This document shows positions 1 through 7,525 of a DNA stretch of 64,000 nt, one piece after another. The notes below the pieces were generated by a model that was given only the letters and a program-made list of their open reading frames with translations, made no database searches and had not been told where the DNA came from. The DNA comes from Mycobacterium celatum (GTDB lineage Bacteria > Actinomycetota > Actinomycetes > Mycobacteriales > Mycobacteriaceae). Positions within the stretch are counted from its first letter, which is position 1. The number at the start of each line of letters is the position of its first letter. Both the position numbers and the translations under genes were made by a program. Where the stretch lies: NCBI RefSeq assembly GCF_002101595.1, contig NZ_LQOM01000050.1:60000-123999 (forward strand), written 5' to 3'.

Positions 1-66
1 GCGCCCCTGCGGCCTGTCGACGAAGCATCGGAGAGTCCAAGTTCGTCGCCAAGTACTGATGGATGA
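1..66 (+). CDS. possible C-terminal tail of an upstream ESX gene (partial)
   Basis: Two forward frames are open from the window edge: frame 1 ends at TGA 64-66 and frame 3 ends at TGA 57-59. Frame 1 reads as a Ser/Pro/Asp-rich tail like the ends of EspA, EspE or EspJ proteins. The next two genes resemble EspC and EspD, so by Mtb operon order an EspA/EspE-type protein would be expected here. Too little is visible to choose a frame or a product. This is inference from context. Confidence 0.25.
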   Translation, partial: APLRPVDEASESPSSSPSTDG

Positions 67-81
67 CCGGAGAATAGGGCA

Positions 82-399
82 ATGACCGATCTGCATATCA
101 TCGCGGAATACATCCGTTCGTTGGCCGACTTGCAGGAATACGCGGCCCGTGAAATCGGCGATGCAACCCTAGCCGTGGATAAGGTCGACGAGAAGGTGAG
201 TGCTACGCACGGGTCGATCTGTGCGGTGACCGCCAATGCACTCAAAGAGGCGCAGTCTGAGCGGTTTATTGCGGCCCGTCGGACACAGGAGGCGTCCACG
301 GACCTCGCCGCGAAACTTAAACATGCCGCTGGCAAATACGACGAGATCGACGCCGCCGAGAAGGACAAACTACACGGCCAGATGCGTCCTGGCGGCTGA
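82..399 (+). CDS. EspC/EspF-like ESX-1 secretion-associated protein
   Basis: A 105-aa helical protein of the EspC/EspF (DUF2580-like) family. The family signature is visible: a Thr-His-Gly segment mid-protein followed by Cys, then a second helix with a DLA-x2-L-x2-AA-x2-Y pattern. It carries a YxxxD export signal (Tyr-Asp-Glu-Ile-Asp) near the C-terminus, as type VII substrates do. The next gene is EspD/EspH-like, and this pairing matches Mtb espC-espD and the espF...espH order. It is therefore probably a secreted ESX-1 substrate or co-substrate. Which Mtb paralogue it is closest to cannot be settled by eye. The RBS before ATG 82 is weak. Confidence 0.75.
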   Translation: MTDLHIIAEYIRSLADLQEYAAREIGDATLAVDKVDEKVSATHGSICAVTANALKEAQSERFIAARRTQEASTDLAAKLKHAAGKYDEIDAAEKDKLHGQMRPGG

Positions 400-453
400 G
401 TTGACAAGTATCTTGCCGTGCCATTAGCGCCTCACTAGCTAAAAAGGGTCATT

Positions 454-954
454 GTGAATCAAACATGGGATCCCTGGGACGACGCCGAAGATAGCGATGA
501 TGACGCCGTTGGCCATGGCGATCTTGGAGCACTGGACTTTTTTGCCGTTGACGAGCAGCAGCCCCAAGCCGATTCATACACGGAAAGCCTCGCCGCGCAA
601 GAGTTGGAGGAGGAGACTTCGCCGCTCTTCACCGTGACCAACCCATCTGGATCGGTGGCGGTGACGACTGCAATTAATGGATGTGTGCGCCATATCGAGC
701 TCGCGCCGAAGGTGGCGAACATGACGGAACGCGAACTCGCCCAAGAGATCCGGGCGATCGCGGACCTGGCCCGGCTCAAAGCGCTGTCGGTCACGCACAC
801 CTTCCTAGTGGAAGGGCTGCGGGGAAGTGGCTATGACGCATCGGTAATGAGCGCGAGTCTGACCCGTGGCCTGGGTATGCCCACCCCGGAACAGGCGGAC
901 GAAGCCGCTGCACAAGAATTCGCACACCGGTACGGCCGCGATCCGGATTGGTAG
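454..954 (+). CDS. EspD/EspH-like ESX-1 secretion-associated protein
   Basis: A 166-aa protein with a GTG start preceded by AAAGGG. The acidic N-terminus has an HGDLGALDF stretch almost identical to EspH. The core (about residues 58-120) has FTVTNPSGSV, a strand-rich section and an IADLARLKA helix, which is the YbaB-like fold shared by EspD and EspH. The C-terminus ends Asp-Pro-Asp-Trp, recalling EspD's Asp-Pro-Trp end. EspD stabilises EspA and EspC in Mtb, and EspH is a cytosolic chaperone-like factor. A chaperone-like role for the EspC-like neighbour 54 bp upstream is inferred. The pair is convergent with the MmpS-like gene. Confidence 0.75.
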   Translation: MNQTWDPWDDAEDSDDDAVGHGDLGALDFFAVDEQQPQADSYTESLAAQELEEETSPLFTVTNPSGSVAVTTAINGCVRHIELAPKVANMTERELAQEIRAIADLARLKALSVTHTFLVEGLRGSGYDASVMSASLTRGLGMPTPEQADEAAAQEFAHRYGRDPDW

Positions 955-979
955 CGAGACACCGCAGGTTGGACGTTAG

Positions 980-1543
980 CTAATCGGCTCCGACATAGCC
1001 GCCACAGAACACGAATCCGCCAGCCGATTGCTTCCGGTCGATCGACTTGCCGTCTGCGGTAATGCGGCACGTCAACGGTTCGTCGGACGAGTCCGCCCGC
1101 TCACCTGACACGGAGACGAGTTGTTTGCTTCCCTCGCGGACTAGCACCTGCGCCTGCCACGGCGGGCTCACGGTTTGTGGGCGGGATAAGTGACCTTCCG
1201 AGTCGTGATATCGGATTTGCACCGAACCCGGGCTGCCGGTGACTTCGTAGGTCACGCTTATTGTTTGCGGCTCACTGTTGGGTCCACCGCGTGTGACGGC
1301 ATAACCGCCGAGCGCGAGCAGGACTACCGCCACAGCGAGCATGGCACCGGCGACCCAGGGCCACCGACGTCTGCGGGGCCGCGGTGGCGGTGCGGGATAC
1401 GGAGGGACCGGCACATGCCCCGGTGGGGGGGCGAACTGGCCTGGCCCGTACTGCGGCGGGTACGGCGGATAAGCCGCCTGCGGCCCGCTCTGGCCCGGTG
1501 ACGCCGGGGAGTAGCCGCCGTCGTTGTCGTGCGCCACCGTCAT
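980..1543 (-). CDS. MmpS-like single-pass membrane protein
   Basis: A 187-aa protein. The ATG at 1543 is chosen because GAGGAG lies just upstream; a longer frame exists but lacks this. Residues 1-55 are Pro/Tyr/Gln-rich and cytosolic. Residues about 61-83 form one membrane helix after an Arg cluster. The extracytoplasmic part has TISVTYEVTGSPGSVQIRY, typical of the MmpS beta-sandwich, and two cysteines (in LTCR and VFCGG) that could pair. MmpS proteins normally accompany MmpL transporters, and no MmpL is adjacent. The location between the EspD-like gene and espK suggests an ESX-1 accessory role, which is inference. Confidence 0.65.
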   Translation of the reverse strand: MTVAHDNDGGYSPASPGQSGPQAAYPPYPPQYGPGQFAPPPGHVPVPPYPAPPPRPRRRRWPWVAGAMLAVAVVLLALGGYAVTRGGPNSEPQTISVTYEVTGSPGSVQIRYHDSEGHLSRPQTVSPPWQAQVLVREGSKQLVSVSGERADSSDEPLTCRITADGKSIDRKQSAGGFVFCGGYVGAD

Positions 1544-1772
1544 TCTCCTCGCGCTACCGTGGCCATCAATCGCCATGAATGTATTCGTCGAGCAGCTTAG
1601 GCTAAGCCCGCGCAGGGGCGCGTGATGTTCCACGTCACCGGGGATGAGACGATGGTGTCATTGGGCGCCGGTACGGGGGTGAGAGCACCACGTCAAGCAC
1701 TCGCGAAATTCCGCTATCCATTCGTCTCGTGATGCGGCTTCTCGCCGGCGGCTGTAGTTGTGACGTTCTGTG

Positions 1773-4043
1773 CTACGACACCGGCGCCGATTCGGCGAGG
1801 GCATCAATGACGAGCCCGGCAATGTGGTTCCAGTAAAGCCAGTCGGCGACCGCCGTGCGTTGAGCTTCTGCATGGACGGCGTGATGGGCCTGATAAAGCG
1901 TCAAATCTCTAACGTGCGCGACGTATTCCACGAACCGGGCCATGTGCAACTGCTCGCGATCTGTGGAACTCCACGTCAGCGGCTTGAATGCCTCAAACCA
2001 CAACTTGGCGGACTGGTCGTCTGGCGGGTCGGCATTGACGGGCGCCGGGGGAACCATATCGACCAGGTTCAGATCGCCGACTGTGGCTAGCTGCGAAGCT
2101 AATGATGGTGCTACGACTTGGAGCCTGGAACGTCCTTGCATCTTTCCGCTAGCCGGAATGTCGGCCGGTTCGATTACTTTCTTGGGAGCCCCGGGATCGA
2201 TTCCACTGAACTGGTCGGCAGTGGCAAACACCGCGCGCAATACGGTCCCGTGGTGGGCGGCCCAACCCAACAACGCAGCTACCGGGTATGTGGCCCAGCG
2301 GGCGCGTTCCGCGGCTGGGATCGTCTGATCCGCGGTTGCCATGTATACCGGTTCAGGCAGGTTAACTCGATCCGGGATGAAGCCCAGCCCGTAGTTGTTG
2401 GCCACGACGATTTCTCCATCAGCGGTCAGCGCCGTCATCCAGAAGAACGTGCTAGCCGTAAGGATCTGAGTCGTCATGTCGGGGGCGTTGAGTGCCGCGG
2501 CGATCCGATGTGCCAATGCCATCGGGTCGTGGCCGCCGTGTTTACGGCGGACTGCGTCGGCAGTGGTGGCCGCCAAGATCGCATCACGTTCAAGCCGCGT
2601 CGCAGACACCGGCACCGGTGCCGGGGCTGCCGCGTCACCGCCAGTATTGCTGGTCGACGCCGGATGCACCCCGGGACCGCCAGGTCCCTGCACCGGGGTG
2701 CCTGGAGTTCCTGGGCCGATCGGTCCGCCGCGATGGCCGCCACCGGACCCTACCGGCGCAGCCTGATGTGGTGTGGGGGGCGGACCCAACGGCGCTGTCC
2801 CCGACGAAGAACCGCCTCCGCTAGCCAAGCCCCCGGCAAGGCCACCCAGGCCGCCAGCAAGTCCGCCGAGACCGCCGCTTCCGCCACCACCGCCGTCTCC
2901 GCCGCCGTGGCCCCCGCCGCCAACAGCGCGTGTCCCCGAGACCGCCCCCGTGTGCTCCACCGGAGCTGACGGGGCTGGTGGAGCCCCACTGGCGGCCGCC
3001 GCCGCAGCCGTCGCGGCGTCGGCACCAGCGCCCGCAGCGGCGGGCAGCACAGCCGGTGTGGCCAACGCTGGCGGCAACCCTGTGTTCGCCGGGCCGCCTG
3101 CACTCGCCTTAGCTGCCGCATCTTGGTTCTGTGGGGAACCTGAATCCGCTGCCCGCCGGTCGTCGCCCAGCAAATTCTGCGGTGCACCCGACTGCGCCCC
3201 GGTCGGTGCAGTCGGTGCTCCACTAGCAGTGCTAGTCATACCCATGGATGGCGCACCGGATGCTGACGCCGGAGTACTTCCCGGACTTGCAGCTGACGGG
3301 GAAAAGCTGGGTGCCGAGGCTACGGGCGGCACGGTAGACCGCCCCGGCGATGGAGCAGGAGCAGGGCCGTTGCCGCCTGCGGGGCCGTTATTGGTGGCGA
3401 ATGTCTGCGCTGGCGGTTGTTGTGATGGGTCGCCGGGTTGTGTAGCGCCTGCGGGGCCGTTATTGGTGGCGAATGTCTGGACCGGTGGCTGCCCCTGAGT
3501 ATCGGCGGGTGGTGTACCACCGCCTGGTTTACCCGCAGACGGCTTAGGTGGGGCCGGCATCTGCAGCTTGAGTCCTAATTGGGAGCCTTCGTCGGAGGCT
3601 ATTTCAGAATTCTCGTTCCACGCAGCGGTTATCTCGTTCTGAATTTTCGTGTCTAAGTCCGCAGCATTATCGCTGAAACCCCTGATTGTATTTTGATGCT
3701 TTTGTACGACATCGCTCATCTTGCTCTTAGTATCGTGTACGGCCTTGGCGGCAGATTGATACCACTTCGCAACCGAGTCGAGCTTGTCACGCATTTCTTG
3801 CATCTCGTTAAGCCGCTGCTCCAGCACCTTTTCCGCTGCAGTAGCAGCGCTGCCCGACCAAATGTTGTCGTGGAAAATCATATGATGCTCGCGAGCCCAA
3901 TTTTGGATGACTTGACCTAACTCGGAGCTAGCCTGTGTGAACACCTCACCGCGAGCTTGTAGCTCATCCTCATTAATTTCCGGCCATAAGCCGGATACCA
4001 TTTCCGTTGCATAGTCACCCGTAGGCTGCGGAATCGTCGTCAT
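1773..4043 (-). CDS. espK: EspK, ESX-1 substrate/chaperone protein
   Basis: A 756-aa homologue of Mtb EspK (Rv3879c, about 729 aa). Residues 1-165 form a helical hairpin with a WxG motif (IWSGSAA). Residues about 170-480 are a Pro/Ala/Gly-rich linker with a repeated Q-T-F-A-T-N-N-G-P-A-G unit and a poly-Gly stretch. Residues about 500-756 form the conserved C-terminal domain (FFWMTALTADGEIVVANNYG, then SGKMQGRSRL, ending in the VADWLYW helix). EspK interacts with EspB and EccCb1 in other mycobacteria. It starts 3 bases after the stop of the upstream 378-aa gene, so the two are cotranscribed. The N-terminal third is clearly AT-richer than the rest of the window. Confidence 0.9.
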   Translation of the reverse strand: MTTIPQPTGDYATEMVSGLWPEINEDELQARGEVFTQASSELGQVIQNWAREHHMIFHDNIWSGSAATAAEKVLEQRLNEMQEMRDKLDSVAKWYQSAAKAVHDTKSKMSDVVQKHQNTIRGFSDNAADLDTKIQNEITAAWNENSEIASDEGSQLGLKLQMPAPPKPSAGKPGGGTPPADTQGQPPVQTFATNNGPAGATQPGDPSQQPPAQTFATNNGPAGGNGPAPAPSPGRSTVPPVASAPSFSPSAASPGSTPASASGAPSMGMTSTASGAPTAPTGAQSGAPQNLLGDDRRAADSGSPQNQDAAAKASAGGPANTGLPPALATPAVLPAAAGAGADAATAAAAAASGAPPAPSAPVEHTGAVSGTRAVGGGGHGGGDGGGGGSGGLGGLAGGLGGLAGGLASGGGSSSGTAPLGPPPTPHQAAPVGSGGGHRGGPIGPGTPGTPVQGPGGPGVHPASTSNTGGDAAAPAPVPVSATRLERDAILAATTADAVRRKHGGHDPMALAHRIAAALNAPDMTTQILTASTFFWMTALTADGEIVVANNYGLGFIPDRVNLPEPVYMATADQTIPAAERARWATYPVAALLGWAAHHGTVLRAVFATADQFSGIDPGAPKKVIEPADIPASGKMQGRSRLQVVAPSLASQLATVGDLNLVDMVPPAPVNADPPDDQSAKLWFEAFKPLTWSSTDREQLHMARFVEYVAHVRDLTLYQAHHAVHAEAQRTAVADWLYWNHIAGLVIDALAESAPVS
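3375..3479. repeat. 33-bp exact direct repeat inside espK
   Basis: The same 33 bases occur at 3375-3407 and 3447-3479, a 72-base offset that keeps frame. They encode the repeated QTFATNNGPAG segment of the EspK linker. In-frame duplication within a disordered linker is expected to vary in copy number between strains. Confidence 0.85.
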
Positions 4044-4046
4044 CGC

Positions 4047-5183
4047 CTAACCCCCCACAAACTTACATGCTTCCACGACAATCGCATTAGTCGCGTTAGT
4101 AGCTGCGGCCAAATAGCTATCAGACGGAATATAAGTGGGCAAACCCCGAACATAGGCGCGAAGGTATTGCGCTATGAAGGTCGCAAAATCTTGAATAGCT
4201 GGGTTACTGCTGCGGTGACCAAGTTGCTCAACGTTGTCCGCGTACGTCGACATCACCGGCTCCACCCCATCGATGATCGACTTTTGGTCAGCGGTCCACT
4301 GGGTCGCCGGAGTTCGGGAATCCAGTGTTAACCATGGGGCAGCGTCCGAGTGGTAGCGGTCCGCCAGGGCATTCCAGTTGTCACAAATCGGGTCGCGAGC
4401 ACTGAGAAATAGTTGCGGATTTGCGGGATCCCTAGGCGTCGCCGGGTGCGATGGCGCTGGCGCTGCGGGAACGGATGGACCCCACGTACTAGCCGACCCT
4501 TGTGAAATAGCTTGGCAGACATAATAGATAGCAGAAGAAGCATTCGTGGCGACTAGCGCTAAGTGATCATCCGAAGCAGTGTAGTTACCTAGGCTGTCGG
4601 CATAGGCACGCGCGTAGGCGATGAATTGCTCGTAAAACTCACGCACCACGCGATGCGGTGTCTGCCTCGCCAAATGCACGAACTGGTCGGCTGTGTTGCG
4701 CATTGCGGTCCCCATCGCCGTATATTGAGCGCGCTGGTCTGGCGACCAATCGGCGACAGGGATCGAAGGGTCGCGGTCATTCCAACCGTTTTTTGCTTGG
4801 TTTGCGAACCCGCTGTTGATTGGCGTGAATTTGTCGCAGGTCGGTTCGTCGGTGATGACTGTGACCGGGCCGGTATCGTTAGTACTGGCGACATCCGAGG
4901 ATGTTTGCGAACCGCGCCCGTCATTGGGACTCCCGCCTGAACCGCCTCGGGTGACAGCGAGGGTCACCGCCACCGCGACCGCAATAGCGGCGATCAGCGC
5001 TACCGCTCCTAATGCCCACTTAATACCGTTGTTCTTCTTTGGTGGACCGGATGGCGGCCAGGGATATTGCCCCGGCGTCGGCACGTAAGGAGACGACTGG
5101 CCAGCTGGATGAGCGGGCGACTGCCCCGGCGTGGACGGAGGAGGTTGCCACGGGCCTTGCGGTGGCTGGGGCGGCACACTCAT
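4047..5183 (-). CDS. membrane-anchored protein with duplicated Cys-bracketed domain, between espL and espK
   Basis: A 378-aa protein with AGGAGG upstream of its ATG. Residues 1-50 are Pro/Gln-rich and residues about 54-78 are one membrane helix. The extracytoplasmic part contains two copies of a roughly 107-residue helical domain, at 116-223 and 267-373. Each begins with Pro-x-Cys-Asp and ends with an (A/S)-x-A-I-x4-C helix (Cys116/Cys223 and Cys267/Cys373). Shared internal blocks are W-(S/T)-x-DQ, FYEQFIAYARAYADSL versus FATFIAQYLRAYVRGL, and ATNA(S/T). I do not recognise the family and recall no gene here in Mtb. It forms an operon with espK, so an ESX-1-related envelope function is inferred. 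The base composition is AT-rich like the espK start. Confidence 0.75.
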   Translation of the reverse strand: MSVPPQPPQGPWQPPPSTPGQSPAHPAGQSSPYVPTPGQYPWPPSGPPKKNNGIKWALGAVALIAAIAVAVAVTLAVTRGGSGGSPNDGRGSQTSSDVASTNDTGPVTVITDEPTCDKFTPINSGFANQAKNGWNDRDPSIPVADWSPDQRAQYTAMGTAMRNTADQFVHLARQTPHRVVREFYEQFIAYARAYADSLGNYTASDDHLALVATNASSAIYYVCQAISQGSASTWGPSVPAAPAPSHPATPRDPANPQLFLSARDPICDNWNALADRYHSDAAPWLTLDSRTPATQWTADQKSIIDGVEPVMSTYADNVEQLGHRSSNPAIQDFATFIAQYLRAYVRGLPTYIPSDSYLAAATNATNAIVVEACKFVGG

Positions 5184-5629
5184 ACACGCACCTCCTGGTC
5201 TTGTTTACTCACAATGCCACCACTTGCAACCCGGGGGCGCCCTCGACTGCTGCCCGATGCTACCCGAGTACCCGCATACCAGCTTAAGAGACGAACCGAC
5301 CGGTCCGACGCACGAAAATTTGAATCCGGACATGACAAGTGAAATGGCCAACTCGTCGCGAACAGCCATAGGCGCCGCCCCGGCGCGTGATCTGTGGTCA
5401 TGTGGGACATGGCATTACGCGAAATCATCGGTGGTGCGTCGGCTGTAAAGCCGTGTGACGGTGGTCGCGATGGAAAACTATCCTCAGATAGTTTTCGTCC
5501 GCAATACGCATTGATGCCGAATTGTCGTTGGATAACCACCCAAACCCACGGCCGGGCGGGCCATCTCGACCACGCTGCAGATACCCAGCCGTGGGCCACC
5601 TTCGTTGCCAGTGGGCAGGGCTGCGGCTG
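5184..5629. other. 446-bp intergenic region upstream of the 378-aa gene, with palindrome
   Basis: No convincing gene is seen here; the short open frames have no RBS and no conserved features. The region must hold the promoter of the minus-strand 378-aa gene and espK, and it follows the end of espL. Its one clear structure is the perfect dyad at 5473-5496. Confidence 0.6.
5473..5496. promoter_or_regulatory. perfect 9-bp inverted repeat, candidate operator
   Basis: GAAAACTAT (5473-5481), six bases, then ATAGTTTTC (5488-5496). The arms are perfect and AT-rich, and neither strand has a following T-run. That makes a regulator binding site more likely than an intrinsic terminator. It lies about 290 bp upstream of the 378-aa gene start and about 135 bp beyond the espL stop. 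Confidence 0.45.
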
Positions 5630-5980
5630 TCAAGTAATCTCGCCGGCCAGGCCGCCAAGCTCGTCGGTGATCTCGGCCAGCACGGCGTTGATCCGTTCCT
5701 GGTCGGCCCGGCTCGATGCGGTGGCCTGACCAGTGGCTTTCTGCAAAGCCTCGTTGATTCGTTGCTCGACGATGTCGGCTCCCAGCCGCAGCAATCCATC
5801 TTTGATGTAAACATCGGTGAGCCAATGGTGGCCGTTGATGGTCACTTCGACTGTCTTGGATTCGTCTGTAGCAGTGAATGTTTCGTTCTGCATCTTGTAC
5901 AGCTGGTCGTCCATGACCGACTGCAGTCGCTGCGCCTGATTCAGCACAGCAGCGACGTGTGGGTGCATCTCCTCGGTCAC
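5630..5980 (-). CDS. espL: EspL, YbaB-like ESX-1 protein
   Basis: A 116-aa homologue of Mtb EspL (Rv3880c, 115 aa). It has an N-terminal helix (PHVAAVLNQAQRLQ), then the YbaB/EbfC-type sheet (VEVTINGHHWLTDVYI) and a C-terminal helix. EspL is needed for stability of EspE, EspF and EspB in M. marinum. The ATG overlaps the espB stop by four bases (ATGA at 5977-5980), so translation is coupled. Confidence 0.93.
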   Translation of the reverse strand: MTEEMHPHVAAVLNQAQRLQSVMDDQLYKMQNETFTATDESKTVEVTINGHHWLTDVYIKDGLLRLGADIVEQRINEALQKATGQATASSRADQERINAVLAEITDELGGLAGEIT

Positions 5981-7506
5981 TTCGAATCCTTAGTGTCGGC
6001 AGCATCTTTCCGTTTGCGGTTGCCGATCACACCCTCGGTCCACGCCCGATCCTCTTTGTAAAGTTCCTCGTCGGGCGACAACCCGGGGGTGCGACGCTTT
6101 TCCTTGCCTTGGCCTTGGCCATGACCGCCCATCGGCATACCACCCATACCACCGCCGCCCATCGCACCGCTTGACGGCCCGGCAGCCCCACCGGCACCGC
6201 CGCCGTGTGCAGTGCCAGCGGACGGTGCCACGGCTTTGGCCGTCATCGCAGGACCCAGCGGCGAGGCTCCGCCACCCCCGCCGGCGCCGGCTCCGCCGCC
6301 TCCGGCATGGGCCGGTTTGAGGTTCGGCCCCTGCGGAACGTTCGGCGTATGCTTCGCCGCCGCCGGCATGCCGCCGGGCATGCCCCCTGGCATTCCGCCA
6401 GGCATCCCGCCACCCTTGCCGCCGCCCTGCTGGCCACCGCTTGGCATGCCGCCGGGCATGCCACCCGTCTGCGCTGCCGGTTGCTGAGCACCGGGCATCT
6501 CTGGCGTGCTCGGCATCTGCGGGGTGGGCACCGATGGCATGCTGGGCGCGCCGCCACCTCCACCAGTACCGCCACCTCCGGGGCTGCCCGGCCCTCCTGG
6601 CGAGGTGGGTGTCTGCGGAACGCTGTTTGCCTTCTTTATGTCACCCGGCGTCACAGGCGGCAGACCCGAAAGACGCGGTGGGTCATCGGGTTTCACCTGG
6701 CTGAGCGAGCCACCACCGTGGTAGTGGGCCATCGCAAAGTCTGAGCGGTATTGATTACGCGCGTACCCGCCCCACGAGTCGGGGTCGAGAACGCTGGCAT
6801 TTTCGTAATTTGTTACATCCTGCATTGTGGGATGTTCTTGGACAAGTTTATCGTGCGCTGCTTTGAAGGATGCTGCCTGCTTAGCTAGGTCTTTACACTT
6901 CGCCTGAACGTCAGTCAGCCAGTTTTGGTGGGCCCGCATCGCGGCGGCGCATTGCTCGGCCGCGTCGCCATACCAATCCGGCGGTGGAGTGAAATGGCTC
7001 TTATATGTCTCGAGCTGAATGTCGGCGTATTCAGTCCACTTATCCACCATGCGCTGGACGTTTGACGCCTGCAAGTCCCCCGCGTAAATTACTCTCGCCC
7101 TGCTATCCCAAGCTTGCCCGGACCCCGCCATATGCCAGTCCCCCGGGTTTGGATAGGTCCAGTGCTCCACCCCCATGGAATCTGGGATGCCACCGAAGTT
7201 GACCGGTTCCGGGGCGACGTTCGCGTTACCGTTTCCGTCAGGGTCGAGCGCGGCTGCGCACTTCTGGTCCTGGTGGTCATACGCGTCAGCCGCGGCTCGA
7301 AGTGAAAACGCGAGACGCTGGGCTTCACGCTCCCCCGCCTTCAAACACTGCGTTAGTGAATTCCATGAACAATTCAGCTGGCTGGTCGCGTGGGCGGATA
7401 TTTCGAGCTCGTCAGGCGTCAAGACGCCACCGGGGATCTCCGGCAAGGGCAAACTGATATCTTCTGCCTTCTTGCGAAGGGATTCGGTTTCGACTTGTAC
7501 GTTCAC
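5977..7506 (-). CDS. espB: EspB, secreted ESX-1 substrate
   Basis: A 509-aa homologue of Mtb EspB (Rv3881c, 460 aa). GTG at 7506 is chosen because GAGAGG lies about 8 bases upstream; a longer frame would overlap eccE1. The N-terminal PE/PPE-like helical bundle carries the paired YxxxD (Y76-D80) and WxG (W178-G180) export motifs at nearly the Mtb spacing. Residues from about 290 form a Pro/Gly/Met-rich tail with tandem GGMP units, longer than in Mtb. The last 40 residues (EELYKEDRAWTEGVIGNRKR) match the end of Mtb EspB, the part removed by MycP1. EspB forms heptameric rings outside the cell. Confidence 0.93.
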   Translation of the reverse strand: MNVQVETESLRKKAEDISLPLPEIPGGVLTPDELEISAHATSQLNCSWNSLTQCLKAGEREAQRLAFSLRAAADAYDHQDQKCAAALDPDGNGNANVAPEPVNFGGIPDSMGVEHWTYPNPGDWHMAGSGQAWDSRARVIYAGDLQASNVQRMVDKWTEYADIQLETYKSHFTPPPDWYGDAAEQCAAAMRAHQNWLTDVQAKCKDLAKQAASFKAAHDKLVQEHPTMQDVTNYENASVLDPDSWGGYARNQYRSDFAMAHYHGGGSLSQVKPDDPPRLSGLPPVTPGDIKKANSVPQTPTSPGGPGSPGGGGTGGGGGAPSMPSVPTPQMPSTPEMPGAQQPAAQTGGMPGGMPSGGQQGGGKGGGMPGGMPGGMPGGMPAAAKHTPNVPQGPNLKPAHAGGGGAGAGGGGGASPLGPAMTAKAVAPSAGTAHGGGAGGAAGPSSGAMGGGGMGGMPMGGHGQGQGKEKRRTPGLSPDEELYKEDRAWTEGVIGNRKRKDAADTKDSK

Positions 7507-7525
7507 GTCGTGGCCTCTCGTGTAC

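Noticed and set aside
1..85. A one-base frameshift joining frame 1 to frame 3 would give an EspA-like C-terminal ending.
   Set aside because: Only about 20 codons are visible and the resemblance is weak; without the upstream sequence this cannot be distinguished from chance.
6300..6480. Short tandem repeats suggesting a CRISPR-like or satellite array.
   Set aside because: They are in-frame Gly-Gly-Met-Pro codons in the EspB tail, coding low complexity without unique spacers.
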